Origin: Paramagnetospirillum marisnigri
GTDB taxonomy: Bacteria > Pseudomonadota > Alphaproteobacteria > Rhodospirillales > Magnetospirillaceae
Direction: 5' to 3'
Length of the DNA: 64,000 nucleotides
NCBI RefSeq assembly: GCF_001650715.1
Contig: NZ_LWQT01000066.1
Span: forward strand, 124,001 to 188,000
Shown piece after piece: positions 54,742 through 63,873 of the stretch; positions within the stretch are counted from its first letter, which is position 1; every line of letters starts with the position of its first letter. The notes beneath the pieces are model-generated. The model did no database searches and had not been told where the DNA came from. It saw nothing but the letters and a program-made list of their open reading frames with translations. The position numbers were made by a program, and so were the translations under genes.

Positions 54742-55704
54742 ATGGGCATGCACGCATATTTCCATCAGGTCATCGAGGCGCTGCGCCAGGCCGACCGCGA
54801 CGGGCTTGTCTCGGACAAGGGCGCGGATGTGCTGGGCGGTCTGTCGGGCCGGGCCACGGTGGGGGCGCTGCAACGGCTGGTGGGGCTGGCCAAGGCCGGG
54901 TCCAGCTCGGTGTGCTATCTGGAAATCGGCGTGTTCCAGGGGCTGTCTCTGCTGTCGGTGGCCATCGAGCATCCCGAGTTTGCCTGTTTCGGCATCGACA
55001 ATTTTTCCATTCTCGACCCCAAGGGCGAGAATCTGGGCATCGTCCAGGATCGCACCCGGCGCCTGAACGCCACCAACGCCCATCTGATCAACATGGATTA
55101 CGAAGCGGCGCTGGAAAACCTGTCCTCCCATATCGGCAGCCGCAAGGTGGCGGTGTTCTTCGTGGATGGCGCCCATGACTACCGCAGCCAGTTGATGGCA
55201 TTGCTGCTGATCCGGCCCTATTTGTCGGAACGCGCCGTGATCATCGTCGACGACGCCAATTATTTCGACGTGCGCCAGAGCACCCGCGATTTCCTGGTAT
55301 CGCATCCCGAATTCAAGATGGTGTTCGAATCCTATTCCCCGGCCCATCCCGCCAATCTGGACAAGGCGACGCTGGAGACACACGAGGCGGGCTGGCTCAA
55401 CGGCGTCAATGTGCTGGTGCTCGACCACGAGAACCTGCTGCCGGTGATGCTGCCCCGGGTCGAGCCCTTGGCCCGCGAGCTTTACGTCAACGAATGGCTG
55501 GCCCATCGCCACCGCTATGCCGAACTGGCGCCCCAGGCCCTTGACCTCGCCGCCTGCGCCATCGAGGGCCGCGACCCGACGGCGGCCACCGCAAGGCTGA
55601 CGGCGGCCCATGCCAAGGACAAGGCGGTGTTCGACGCCCGCCTGGACGACCGCAACCTGCATTGCGCCGGATTACCGCAGTCCCGTTTCACCGAGTGGAA
55701 ATAG
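54742..55704 (+). CDS. Class I SAM methyltransferase (Methyltransf_24 type)
   Basis: A 320-residue protein starting MGMHAYFHQVIEALRQ at ATG 54742, with AAAGGGA six bases upstream. YLEIGVFQGLSLLSVAIEH is the SAM motif, FVDGAHDYRSQLMAL is the acidic motif II of cephalosporin-hydroxylase-like methyltransferases, and IIVDDANYFDV follows. The C-terminal ~80 residues are Ala-rich and helical. It is convergent to the SDR gene with one base between stops. Confidence 0.82.
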   Translation: MGMHAYFHQVIEALRQADRDGLVSDKGADVLGGLSGRATVGALQRLVGLAKAGSSSVCYLEIGVFQGLSLLSVAIEHPEFACFGIDNFSILDPKGENLGIVQDRTRRLNATNAHLINMDYEAALENLSSHIGSRKVAVFFVDGAHDYRSQLMALLLIRPYLSERAVIIVDDANYFDVRQSTRDFLVSHPEFKMVFESYSPAHPANLDKATLETHEAGWLNGVNVLVLDHENLLPVMLPRVEPLARELYVNEWLAHRHRYAELAPQALDLAACAIEGRDPTAATARLTAAHAKDKAVFDARLDDRNLHCAGLPQSRFTEWK

Positions 55705-55705
55705 G

Positions 55706-56488
55706 TTACAGCCAGTCGCCGCCGGTCAGCGGGATCATCTGGCCGGTGATGAAGGATGACCAGCCCGACAGCAGCCAGATCATCAGGGCGGCGGCCTCGT
55801 CCACATGGCCGCCACGCCGTAGCGGCACCAGTTGGGCGCGCTCGTCCATCTGCTGGGGCGTGCGGGCGTGCCAGCGCTGGTGAAAGCCCGATTCGATGAA
55901 GCCGAAGCGCAAGCCGTTGACCAGCACGGAATGGGCGGCGCCCTCGCGGGCCATGCCCTGAACCATGCATTCGGTGCCGCGCTTGGCCACGGCATAGGGG
56001 AACGAGGTGGGCGAACCACCATGGATGGCGGATTCGGTGCCGGTCAGCAGGATGCGGCCGCCGCCGCCCTGGGTCGTCATGCGCTCCATGGCGGCGCGGG
56101 CCAGGAAGAAGGGCTGGTCCAGGTTGAGGACCTGCTCGCGGCGCCACTGCTCCTCGGAGATGTCCTTCCAGTGGCCGGTGTAGAGGATGCAGCCCGACAG
56201 CACCACCAGGGCGTCGATGCCGCCCGCCGCCTGGGCGAATTCATCCACCACGGCGCGGCAATCGGCCTCGCTCTCGAACGGCCGCCGGATCGGGATCAGG
56301 CCGGGGGCGGGCTCGAAGCTCTGGCTGGCGCCATGGGCGCCGATGACGCAATCGGAACCCTCGCGCAGCATCGCGACCAGGGCGCGGCCCAATCCGCCGG
56401 TGGCGCCGGTGATCAGGATGCGCAGGCCCTTGGGCACGGCGGGAATCCAGTCGGGACGGATGAAGGGGCTGCGGGGCGCGGCGGTCAT
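55706..56488 (-). CDS. Short-chain dehydrogenase/reductase
   Basis: Classical SDR of 260 residues. It has ILITGATGGLGRAL (about 24-37), LLTGTESAIHG with the Ser region, and SFPYAVAKRGTE with Tyr and Lys. The start is ATG 56488, with GGAG eight bases upstream. It overlaps the isomerase gene upstream by four bases, so both probably handle one sugar. Confidence 0.87.
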   Translation of the reverse strand: MTAAPRSPFIRPDWIPAVPKGLRILITGATGGLGRALVAMLREGSDCVIGAHGASQSFEPAPGLIPIRRPFESEADCRAVVDEFAQAAGGIDALVVLSGCILYTGHWKDISEEQWRREQVLNLDQPFFLARAAMERMTTQGGGGRILLTGTESAIHGGSPTSFPYAVAKRGTECMVQGMAREGAAHSVLVNGLRFGFIESGFHQRWHARTPQQMDERAQLVPLRRGGHVDEAAALMIWLLSGWSSFITGQMIPLTGGDWL

Positions 56489-57282
56489 GGATAGCACTCC
56501 TTCAGGTAGGCCAGGGAGCGGGCCACATCGGCCAGGGGATCGGCATCGCTCAGCATGCGCTGTTCGCTGGAGACCCAGCCGTCATAGCCGATGTCGCGCA
56601 GCCTTTGGCCCAGCAGGGCGTGATCGACCACCCCGGTGGAGCCGGGCACCACCAGCCCGGGATCGTTGGCATGGAAATGGTCGAGGCGGCCCTTGACCGC
56701 TTCGAAGGTGGCGGCGCCGGTCTCGGCGTTTTCAACCAGCGCCTTGGCGTCCAGTTGCAGGCCCAGGGCCGGATGGTTGAATTCCTCGACCAGAGCCAGG
56801 CACTCGGCGGCGGTGTTGAGGAAGTCGCTGTCCTTGGGGCCAAGCGGCTCGAAGCAGAGTTTGGTGCCGTGGCCTTCCATGCGAGGCAGCAGTTCCGACA
56901 GGAAGGCGCGGCATTCGACGGCGGCGTCCTCGGGCCGAACCTCGCCCCGCCTGCGTCCGCCGCCATAGATCAGGGTCCGCCCACCCAGATCGCGGCACAG
57001 CACCGACAGATGCACCATGAAATCCAAGGTGGCGGCACGCAGGTCCGGCCCCTTGAACAGCCCCAGCTCGGGGCGGTCGAAGAACAGGGAATGCAAGCCC
57101 ACCACCCGCAGTCCGGCGGCTTCCACGGCGCGGCGATAGGATTCGGCATCTGGATTGGAGGTGTCGCGCCAGACCCGGCTGGGCGCCACTTCCAGCCCGG
57201 TCGCGCCAAGCTCCGCCAGGCGGGGAAGCAGGCCGATATGGTCGAGGGGGGGCAGCGCGATGTTGGAAACGGCGTGGTTCAC
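56485..57282 (-). CDS. Sugar phosphate isomerase/epimerase (AP-endonuclease-2 TIM barrel)
   Basis: About 265 residues of a xylose-isomerase-like TIM barrel. Metal-binding glutamates and His are expected in LCFEPLGPKDSDF, LQLDAKAL, DHFHANDPG and VSSEQRML. GTG 57282 is used because GGGGAG stands eight bases before it; the longer frame has no family similarity. Paired with an SDR downstream, it could epimerise or isomerise a keto sugar. Confidence 0.85.
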   Translation of the reverse strand: MNHAVSNIALPPLDHIGLLPRLAELGATGLEVAPSRVWRDTSNPDAESYRRAVEAAGLRVVGLHSLFFDRPELGLFKGPDLRAATLDFMVHLSVLCRDLGGRTLIYGGGRRRGEVRPEDAAVECRAFLSELLPRMEGHGTKLCFEPLGPKDSDFLNTAAECLALVEEFNHPALGLQLDAKALVENAETGAATFEAVKGRLDHFHANDPGLVVPGSTGVVDHALLGQRLRDIGYDGWVSSEQRMLSDADPLADVARSLAYLKECYP

Positions 57283-57492
57283 TTGAGCGGCTCCCCGTCC
57301 TTTAGACTCCGCTGTTCTAGCTTGGATTTCGGTATCTGTCACGACCGCCGGACCGCTCCAGATGGCAAGGGACAAGACATTAGACACCTTAGGGCGAACC
57401 ATGTATATCGACCAAAACCAGACTTTCCCGCATGACCGGGGCGGATGGTGCCGTCGTTGACGGTGCGCTCCAACGAAACAACGAGACCTGCC

Positions 57493-59961
57493 ATGACCGA
57501 TGCCGGATCGACACTGCCGAAGCCGTCCCTCGTGGCTGTTGTCGCGGCCCTCGCCGCCATAATGGTCATCGGATATTTCGGCCTGTTCATGGGGCAGTCC
57601 TTTTTCATCGATGGCGATTGCGAGTCCCTGGCCAGCTTCGTGGAACACAATGTGCCCTCCTCTGGCTGGAGGACAGACATGGGTGTGGGTCTGTCCTCAT
57701 TCATGGGAGATCCTGGCGCCGGTGCCCTTTGGGCGCCGCTTGGCCTGATCACCAAGCTTTTCGGTGGTTCGCCGCTGGTATTTCCAGTCTCGGTCTTCGC
57801 CCTGATGCTGATCGCGGCGACGGCTGTTCATTGGCTGCTGCGCCGAGTCATCCCCGACCCCGACCAGGGGTGGTGGATGGTGCCCGTGGCTGCGATGATC
57901 GTCTTCTCGCCGCTTCAGCATGAGTTCTTTTTTCAGCGCCATTGGATAACACTGTCGGCGGGCGCGCCACTGGCCGCCTGGCTCGTGGTCCGCTATCTGG
58001 AGCGGTCGGCCCTTCGCGACCTGCTGGCTCTGGGATTCCTGTCCGCGCTGGTCTTCGGCTTCGGTAGTTTCACCGCCCTGATGCATCTGGGGGCGGCGAC
58101 GATTCCGCTATTGATTGCCCATACCCTCTATTTTCGGCGCCCAGTGGGTGGCAGCCTCGGCCGCTTCGTTCTGGTTTGGGGTGGGGCCTGCGTGATCATG
58201 CTGGGCCTGCTCGCCTGGACCCTCTATCCCATGGCCATTGAGCAGCTGGATGTCTCCTATGCTCGCGATCCCGTGCGGAGTTGGCCGCTTTTTTCTCAGA
58301 ACAACCTGCTTTGGGTCGCCATTTACCTGAGCAAGTTCATTCATGTCGGATGGCTGCCCGAGGCGGCGTGGGGATATGATCTCAGCAATCTTGATCCCGT
58401 CGGGTGGGAGAACGTCGCTCCGATGTTCCCGTTGGTTCTGGCGGTGATGATGTTTCGCCGCGCCAACGGATTCTGGGAGTTCGCGGCCAAATGGGTCGTG
58501 GTCGGCCTTTGGGTCTGGCACCTGGGCTATTTTTTTGCACCGGGGTTATTGGTCGGTATGATCCAGCATGTGATCAACGCCTATCCCCTGGCCAAGTTCC
58601 ACTGCTTCATCCAGGTCTTCGAACTGGTGCTGATCGCAAGCTTCCTCCTGCGACTGCGCCGGGGGGAAAGCCTGCGCAATCCCGGAGCGGGTGATTGGGT
58701 CCGGCGGATACTAGCTTTGACCTTGCTGGGATTCTATGGCGGGCTCGCGGTCGCCACCATTTTGGTGATGGTGTCGCCGGACGTGGCCAAGGCCGTGGTC
58801 GCCTCGGTGATTCAGACGATTTTCCCCATTGTCCGCCATGCGAAGCTGCTCGTCATGACCGGGGCTCAGATCGACCTATTGGCGCGGGTTTGGACGCCAC
58901 TTTTTGTGATGTTCTATGTGGCAGGAGCCGGATGGGCTCTGCTGTTCCTGCTGCCGGTACGGCTGGAGGCCATGGCGCGCCGGTCCCTGCTCGGTGTCGC
59001 CGGCCTGATTTTGGCGACCAATCTTTTGATGTCGTGGACCGTCTATCCCCTGGAAGACTCGGTTCGTGTTTGGGACGAGGCAGCCCGGATACATCCCGAG
59101 GTGGTAGCCGCCATCAAGCCGTGGGAGCGCATGGCCGCCGCCTCTGCTGGACAGCCCGATCTATCGACGCCGGAGAAATGGCTGGCATTTCACCAGAGCC
59201 AGGAGGCCTTCCGGGTCGGCTATCGCAGCCCTCCGGCTATTGATCTGTCCTATCGCAAGAATCTGACCCAGAAGAATACCTTCGATTTTCAGATTGACCT
59301 GGTCAACGCATCCAGCGACCGGAAGATCACCAGCACACGGGCCCTGGCTAACGACCCGCCCATGCCGCCCCATGCTTTGCTGGACATTGCAGCCGTGCAG
59401 TGGGTCTACTCGCCTCGGCCACTTCCCCCCAACGACACCCTTGATCTCGTGATGCAGACCAAGGCGCTGTATCTCTATCGCTACCGTCAGGGGTGGCCCT
59501 ATGCCTATCTGGCAGATGGGGTCGAGGTGATCGGCAAGGCCGAGGACATTCTGGGAAAGCCGTTCGGCCCCGCCTATGTGTCGGCCGCCGACCGCGCCGC
59601 GATTCCCGGCACCGTCACCAAGCAAGCTTCCGCCAGCCTGGCGCTGCACCATTTCGATTGGGGCGGGTACAGTTTCGATTACTCGAGTCCGGCAGCGTCT
59701 CTGCTGGTGGTGGCCGACGCCTGGCATCCGCGTTGGAAGGCCAGTCTGAATGCGACCGATGTACCCGTGGTCAAGGTCAACGGCATTTTCAAGGCGGCGG
59801 TTCTACCCGCCGGCCAGGGCCGGGTGGTGTTTACCTACGACGCCGTGGGATACAAGAACGGAGTGTTCATTTCGCTGGCTGCCGGATTGATCTGGCTTAG
59901 CCTCTTCTTCTGGTCACGGAGACGCGAGCCTGACCGCAAAGCCGTAATAGCGGCCCCGTAA
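57493..59961 (+). CDS. Large polytopic membrane protein, YfhO-like
   Basis: An 822-residue protein with roughly twelve helices in the first ~540 residues and a periplasmic beta-rich C-terminal domain. The end, ADAWHPRWKASLNATDVPVV then VNGIFKAAVLPAGQGRVVF and a last helix, is the pattern of YfhO-type glycan-modifying proteins and GT-C-like transferases. An early periplasmic loop holds FFIDGDCESLASF, with acidic residues where GT-C enzymes keep theirs. Probably decorates or glycosylates an exported polymer. The ribosome site is weak. Confidence 0.78.
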   Translation: MTDAGSTLPKPSLVAVVAALAAIMVIGYFGLFMGQSFFIDGDCESLASFVEHNVPSSGWRTDMGVGLSSFMGDPGAGALWAPLGLITKLFGGSPLVFPVSVFALMLIAATAVHWLLRRVIPDPDQGWWMVPVAAMIVFSPLQHEFFFQRHWITLSAGAPLAAWLVVRYLERSALRDLLALGFLSALVFGFGSFTALMHLGAATIPLLIAHTLYFRRPVGGSLGRFVLVWGGACVIMLGLLAWTLYPMAIEQLDVSYARDPVRSWPLFSQNNLLWVAIYLSKFIHVGWLPEAAWGYDLSNLDPVGWENVAPMFPLVLAVMMFRRANGFWEFAAKWVVVGLWVWHLGYFFAPGLLVGMIQHVINAYPLAKFHCFIQVFELVLIASFLLRLRRGESLRNPGAGDWVRRILALTLLGFYGGLAVATILVMVSPDVAKAVVASVIQTIFPIVRHAKLLVMTGAQIDLLARVWTPLFVMFYVAGAGWALLFLLPVRLEAMARRSLLGVAGLILATNLLMSWTVYPLEDSVRVWDEAARIHPEVVAAIKPWERMAAASAGQPDLSTPEKWLAFHQSQEAFRVGYRSPPAIDLSYRKNLTQKNTFDFQIDLVNASSDRKITSTRALANDPPMPPHALLDIAAVQWVYSPRPLPPNDTLDLVMQTKALYLYRYRQGWPYAYLADGVEVIGKAEDILGKPFGPAYVSAADRAAIPGTVTKQASASLALHHFDWGGYSFDYSSPAASLLVVADAWHPRWKASLNATDVPVVKVNGIFKAAVLPAGQGRVVFTYDAVGYKNGVFISLAAGLIWLSLFFWSRRREPDRKAVIAAP

Positions 59962-60013
59962 GCACGTTCTGCCAGTGCCCGGCCTGGGCAGAAGCCGCTG
60001 GTGCGGCATCACT

Positions 60014-61165
60014 TCAGAACATCTCTTTCATGAGAATATTCTCTGAAAGATCGACATTCCTCAGCACGTTGACGATGCGCGGCGCGGTCTTTCCGTCGCC
60101 GTAGGGGTTGACCACTCCTTGCGCGGTGTCGCGAAATTCATGGATCCGCGTCTTGGAGAGGGCTGCCAAGATTTCGTCTCGGCCATGGCCACAGTTAATC
60201 ACGTTGGGCGGTGCAAGGCGGCCTTCTTGCCGTCGGCCGATATTGACCACCGGCAGGCCGAACGAAGCCGCCTCAGTCATGCCACTCGACGAGTTCCCGA
60301 CCATGCTGTGGGCCAGGGCCATGGCGCTGAAATATCCCTGGGTGCCGAGATGCGGCACAGCGAAGGCATGCCCCGGATGGTCGGCAATGAAAGCCTCGAT
60401 CAGGTCGATGATCACATGTCCGGCTGTATCGGCATTGGGGTACGTGAACAAGATCGGCTCGGGGGCCGTCTCCAGGGCATCCATGAGAGCCTTGGCATAG
60501 TCCGCCGTGCGTTCGGCGTCACGGGTGACCGGGTGAAAGGTCACCAGGATGGGGGGCGTTTCGATGGCGGTACCGAATCGTGCGTTGAACGAAGCCATAT
60601 CCAGGAGCTTCACCTGCTTCACATTATCGAGGGCCAGTGATCCGGCAACATGGACTCGCCAGGCGGCCTCGCCCATATCCAGGAGTCTCTGGCCCTGGGG
60701 GGCGGTTTCCGGGAAGTGCAGGTGGCACAGTTTGGTCATGGAATGACGCAGGCTGTCGTCGATAGCGCCACGGGTGATGGCGCCGCCGGCGATATGGGCC
60801 ATGGGTATCAGCATGGGGACGGCGGCGCAGGCGGCGGCATGCATTTCATAACGGTCGCCCAGGACCACCAGCAGATCGGGTTTCAGGCTCTCATAGGCAG
60901 TGGCGAAGTTCATGGTCGCCAATCCCATCGAGCGCGCGATACTGGCGGGATTGTCTGAGGCCAAGGTGCAGTCGACCCGGGCGGCGGGCGTGAAGCCGTC
61001 GGCGATGATCTCGGACAGGGTGTCGCCGAATTGATGGGTCAGGTGGGTGGCGGCGACGATCAGCGACAGCTCCAGCGCCGGATCGGCGGTAATGGCCCGC
61101 AGCAACGGGCGGTAGATGCCATAATCGGATCGCGCCACCGAGACCACGGCGATGTGGCGGCTCAT
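60014..61165 (-). CDS. neuC: UDP-N-acetylglucosamine 2-epimerase (hydrolysing), NeuC-like
   Basis: Releases an N-acetyl-mannosamine-type sugar from a UDP sugar for nonulosonate synthesis. The 383-residue protein starts MSRHIAVVSVARSDYGIYRP and contains VVLGDRYEMHAAA, VTFHPVTRDAERT, VGNSSSGMTEAASFG and VNIGRRQEGR, all as in NeuC/GDP-like relatives. ATG overlaps the neuB stop. It may act on UDP-GlcNAc or on a UDP-diNAc-bacillosamine for legionaminate; sequence alone does not separate these. Confidence 0.92.
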   Translation of the reverse strand: MSRHIAVVSVARSDYGIYRPLLRAITADPALELSLIVAATHLTHQFGDTLSEIIADGFTPAARVDCTLASDNPASIARSMGLATMNFATAYESLKPDLLVVLGDRYEMHAAACAAVPMLIPMAHIAGGAITRGAIDDSLRHSMTKLCHLHFPETAPQGQRLLDMGEAAWRVHVAGSLALDNVKQVKLLDMASFNARFGTAIETPPILVTFHPVTRDAERTADYAKALMDALETAPEPILFTYPNADTAGHVIIDLIEAFIADHPGHAFAVPHLGTQGYFSAMALAHSMVGNSSSGMTEAASFGLPVVNIGRRQEGRLAPPNVINCGHGRDEILAALSKTRIHEFRDTAQGVVNPYGDGKTAPRIVNVLRNVDLSENILMKEMF

Positions 61166-62220
61166 TGGATATCTTCCCATTCCAGCCGGGTGCCCGCCGC
61201 CAAGGGCCTGCGGGTACGACGGCCAATCACCATGCGGGATTGCGCGGGTGAAATCCCGCCGGCCGGGCGAAGGGCAATGAGATCAGGCAGGGTGATTTCC
61301 TCCTCCTCGGCCATGTCACGTCCGAGAAACAGGCTGCGACGGGCCACCTGGGCGGTATTGACCTCTGCCGCGCAGGGTTCCTTGCGGCCATGCCCCAGGG
61401 CTGATTCAATGAGGCGGACTCCCCGAATCAGGGCCGCCAGTTCCGAAGGATCCAGCGAGGCAGTGTGATCGGGGCCAACCATGGTCTTGTCCAAGGTGAA
61501 GTGCTTCTCCAGGATGCAGGCCTCGCGCGCCACCGCCGCCAGCGCCACCTCGATCCCCAGGGTATGGTCGGAATAGCCCACCGGCAGGCCGAAGGCCGCC
61601 CTCAGCGTATCCATGGCGCGAAGGTTGCTGTCCTCGAACGCGGCGGGATAGTTCGAGACGCAATGGAGGATGGCGATATGGTCGCAGCCGCCCTGGTGCA
61701 GGACGCGCAGTGCCTCATCCACTTCCCCCAGCGTCGCCATGCCCGTGGACATGATCACCGGCCTGCCGGTGGCGGCAATCCGGGCCAGATAGGGGAAATT
61801 GGTTATCTCTCCGGATGGGACCTTGAACAGTGGCATGTCGAGATCGTTCAGGAAGCCAATGCTGTCATCGTCGAACGGTGTCGACAGAAAGAGAATACCG
61901 CGATCGCGACAGTGTCGGCTGATGGTGCGGAAGTCGTCGAAGGACAGTTCCAGCTTGCGGACCATGTCGAGCTGGGATTCCTGCTCGCCGGTGGTCAGCA
62001 TCTGGTATTCGGCCTTGTCGGCGATGGGAGAAACCACCTTGTCGGATTTGAAGGTCTGGAACTTGACGGCGTCGGCTCCGGCCGCCGCCGCCGCATCGAC
62101 TAACTCCAGGGCCAAGGCCAACTTACCGTTGTGATTGATTCCCGCCTCCGCAATCACGAAGCAGGGCGCATCGCATCCAACGGGCCTGCCCAGGACCTTG
62201 AATTGCCCCTTGGCGATCAT
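61162..62220 (-). CDS. neuB: Nonulosonic acid synthase (NeuB family, with SAF domain)
   Basis: Condenses an N-acyl hexosamine with phosphoenolpyruvate to give a nine-carbon sugar acid. The 352-residue protein has a TIM-barrel domain (CFVIAEAGINHNGKL, AVKFQTFKSDKVV, FKVPSGEITNFP, YSDHTLG, EKHFTLDKTMVGPDH) and a C-terminal SAF antifreeze-like domain (RSLFLGRDM on). GGGAGAAGGG four bases before ATG 62220 sets the start. Product may be sialate, legionaminate or a relative. Coupled to neuC. Confidence 0.94.
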   Translation of the reverse strand: MIAKGQFKVLGRPVGCDAPCFVIAEAGINHNGKLALALELVDAAAAAGADAVKFQTFKSDKVVSPIADKAEYQMLTTGEQESQLDMVRKLELSFDDFRTISRHCRDRGILFLSTPFDDDSIGFLNDLDMPLFKVPSGEITNFPYLARIAATGRPVIMSTGMATLGEVDEALRVLHQGGCDHIAILHCVSNYPAAFEDSNLRAMDTLRAAFGLPVGYSDHTLGIEVALAAVAREACILEKHFTLDKTMVGPDHTASLDPSELAALIRGVRLIESALGHGRKEPCAAEVNTAQVARRSLFLGRDMAEEEEITLPDLIALRPAGGISPAQSRMVIGRRTRRPLAAGTRLEWEDIQ

Positions 62221-62438
62221 TTCACCCTTCTCCCAGCTTCTTCGCGCTGACTGCATGCGCCGGTATCGCCACCATGGGGGCAATTATGCCTCTCCGTGGT
62301 CGAGCCTTCCAGCACTACCGTCTGAGCGGGCCAGGATCAAAATCCAATTGGCCCGCTAGCCGCAGCCTAGGTCGTGAACGCCGCTGGTGCCTAGAGACAA
62401 GGCCCGGTCGTCCTTGCTTTCGCCGCGTCACGAATGTA

Positions 62439-62462
62439 TCATTTTACCATTCATCGAAATGA
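62439..62462 (+). promoter_or_regulatory. Candidate ArsR operator
   Basis: The inverted repeat TCATTT-N12-AAATGA ends 15 bases before the arsR start in an otherwise GC-rich region. Its position fits autoregulation by ArsR. Confidence 0.45.
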
Positions 62463-62477
62463 CGGTAGCGTTTCCCC

Positions 62478-62894
62478 ATGCTCGAGACATTCGAAACCGT
62501 CGCCAAGGCCGTCGCCGACCCCAGTCGGGTCCGCATCCTGAAACTGCTGGAAAGCGGCGAGCTCTGCGTCTGTCAGATCACCACGGTGCTGGAGCTTGCG
62601 CCCGCCACCGTGTCCAAGCATCTGGCGGCGCTGAAGACCGCCGGACTGGTCCAGCAGCGCCGGGACGGCAAATGGGTCTATTACCGCCTGGCCGAACGCG
62701 ACTTCAACGCCTATGCCCGGTGCTTCCTCGATCTGCTGGGGGCCTCCTTGAAGGACGACCCCACCACGGCCGAGGATCGCCGGGTCCTGGCGCTGGTCAA
62801 CGCGGTGCCGGTCCAGGTCCTGTGCGACCAGGGGCGGGCGGCGCTGGTGTCGATGGCTCGGGCGGAATCCACCTGCTGTGGGGGACCACCATGA
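62478..62894 (+). CDS. arsR: ArsR-family arsenic-responsive repressor
   Basis: Winged-helix repressor of 138 residues that should release DNA on binding arsenite. ELCVCQI (about 28-34) is the metal-binding helix with two cysteines, and APATVSKHLAALKTAGLV is the recognition helix region. A further Cys-Cys pair (CCGGPP) ends the protein. It overlaps the first arsC by four bases, so repressor and resistance genes are co-transcribed. Confidence 0.95.
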   Translation: MLETFETVAKAVADPSRVRILKLLESGELCVCQITTVLELAPATVSKHLAALKTAGLVQQRRDGKWVYYRLAERDFNAYARCFLDLLGASLKDDPTTAEDRRVLALVNAVPVQVLCDQGRAALVSMARAESTCCGGPP

Positions 62895-63391
62895 GCGAGA
62901 AGACCTTTAATGTCTTGTTCCTGTGCACCGGCAATTCGGCGCGCTCCATCATGGCCGAGGCCATTCTCAACCGCGAGGGCGGCAGCAAGTTCCAGGCGTT
63001 CAGCGCCGGCAGCCAGCCCAAGGGCCATATCGATCCGACGGTTCTCAATCTGCTGAAGAAGCTGAACTTCCCCGCCGATAGCTTCCGATCCAAGTCATGG
63101 GAGGAGTTCGCCCGGCCGGGGGCGCCCGAGCTGGATTTCGTCTTCACCGTTTGCGACAACGCCGCCGGGGAGGTCTGCCCGGTCTGGCCGGGTCAACCCA
63201 TGACCGCACATTGGGGCGTGCCCGACCCCGCCGGGTTCGAGGGCAGCGCCGTCGAGAAGGCGGCCTTTGCCGCCGATGTGATGCGCATGCTGAACAACCG
63301 CATCAGCGTCTTCACCGCCCTGCCGATCCACTCCCTTGATCGTCTCGCGCTGCAAAAACATCTGGACGAGATCGGCAAACCCCGGACCTGA
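62891..63391 (+). CDS. arsC: Arsenate reductase, thioredoxin-linked (LMW-PTP fold)
   Basis: Reduces arsenate to arsenite. The 166-residue protein has the catalytic P-loop LFLCTGNSARSI with Cys12, and the redox pair in VCDNAAGEVCPVWPG. A C-terminal extension (HSLDRLALQKHLDEIGKP) adds some 20 residues beyond the second copy's core. Start overlaps the arsR stop. Confidence 0.94.
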   Translation: MSEKTFNVLFLCTGNSARSIMAEAILNREGGSKFQAFSAGSQPKGHIDPTVLNLLKKLNFPADSFRSKSWEEFARPGAPELDFVFTVCDNAAGEVCPVWPGQPMTAHWGVPDPAGFEGSAVEKAAFAADVMRMLNNRISVFTALPIHSLDRLALQKHLDEIGKPRT

Positions 63392-63413
63392 CCAACGCGA
63401 CAAGGTAATATCC

Positions 63414-63872
63414 ATGACCGACAAGCCCATCAATGTTCTGGTTCTTTGCACCGGCAATTCCGCCCGCTCCGTGCTGGGCGAGGCCTTGATCAACCATCTG
63501 GGCGGGGCTAAGTGGAAGGCCTATAGCGCTGGCAGCAAGCCGGTGGGCCGGGTCAATCCCTTCTCCCTGGAAATCCTGGCGGAGAAGGGGCTGCCGACCG
63601 AGGGCTACCGCTCCAAGTCGTGGGATGAATTCGCCGCCCCCGACGCCCCCAAGATGGATCTGGTCATCACCGTCTGCGACAACGCGGCCGGTGAAGTCTG
63701 CCCCATCTGGCCGGGCCATCCCGCCAAGGTCCATCTGGGTTTTCCCGATCCGGCCGACGCCAAGGGCAGCCACGAGGAGCAACTGGCCGAGTTCCGCAAG
63801 GTCTATGCCATGATCGAGACCAAGATCCGGCGCCTGATTGAATTGGGGCCGGATCGGGCCGCCGAGGTCTGA
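63414..63872 (+). CDS. arsC: Second arsenate reductase, thioredoxin-linked
   Basis: A 152-residue paralogue of the preceding gene: LVLCTGNSARSV with Cys12, and the same VCDNAAGEVCPIWPG redox segment. Identity to the first copy is clear but moderate, so this is an old duplication or separate recruitment rather than a recent one. AAGG lies eight bases before the ATG. Followed after one base by the efflux gene. Confidence 0.94.
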   Translation: MTDKPINVLVLCTGNSARSVLGEALINHLGGAKWKAYSAGSKPVGRVNPFSLEILAEKGLPTEGYRSKSWDEFAAPDAPKMDLVITVCDNAAGEVCPIWPGHPAKVHLGFPDPADAKGSHEEQLAEFRKVYAMIETKIRRLIELGPDRAAEV

Positions 63873-63873
63873 G

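Noticed and set aside
59967..59993. Terminator between the YfhO-like gene and neuC
   Set aside because: The stem is only 7 bp with a 13-base loop and there is no U-tract on either strand.
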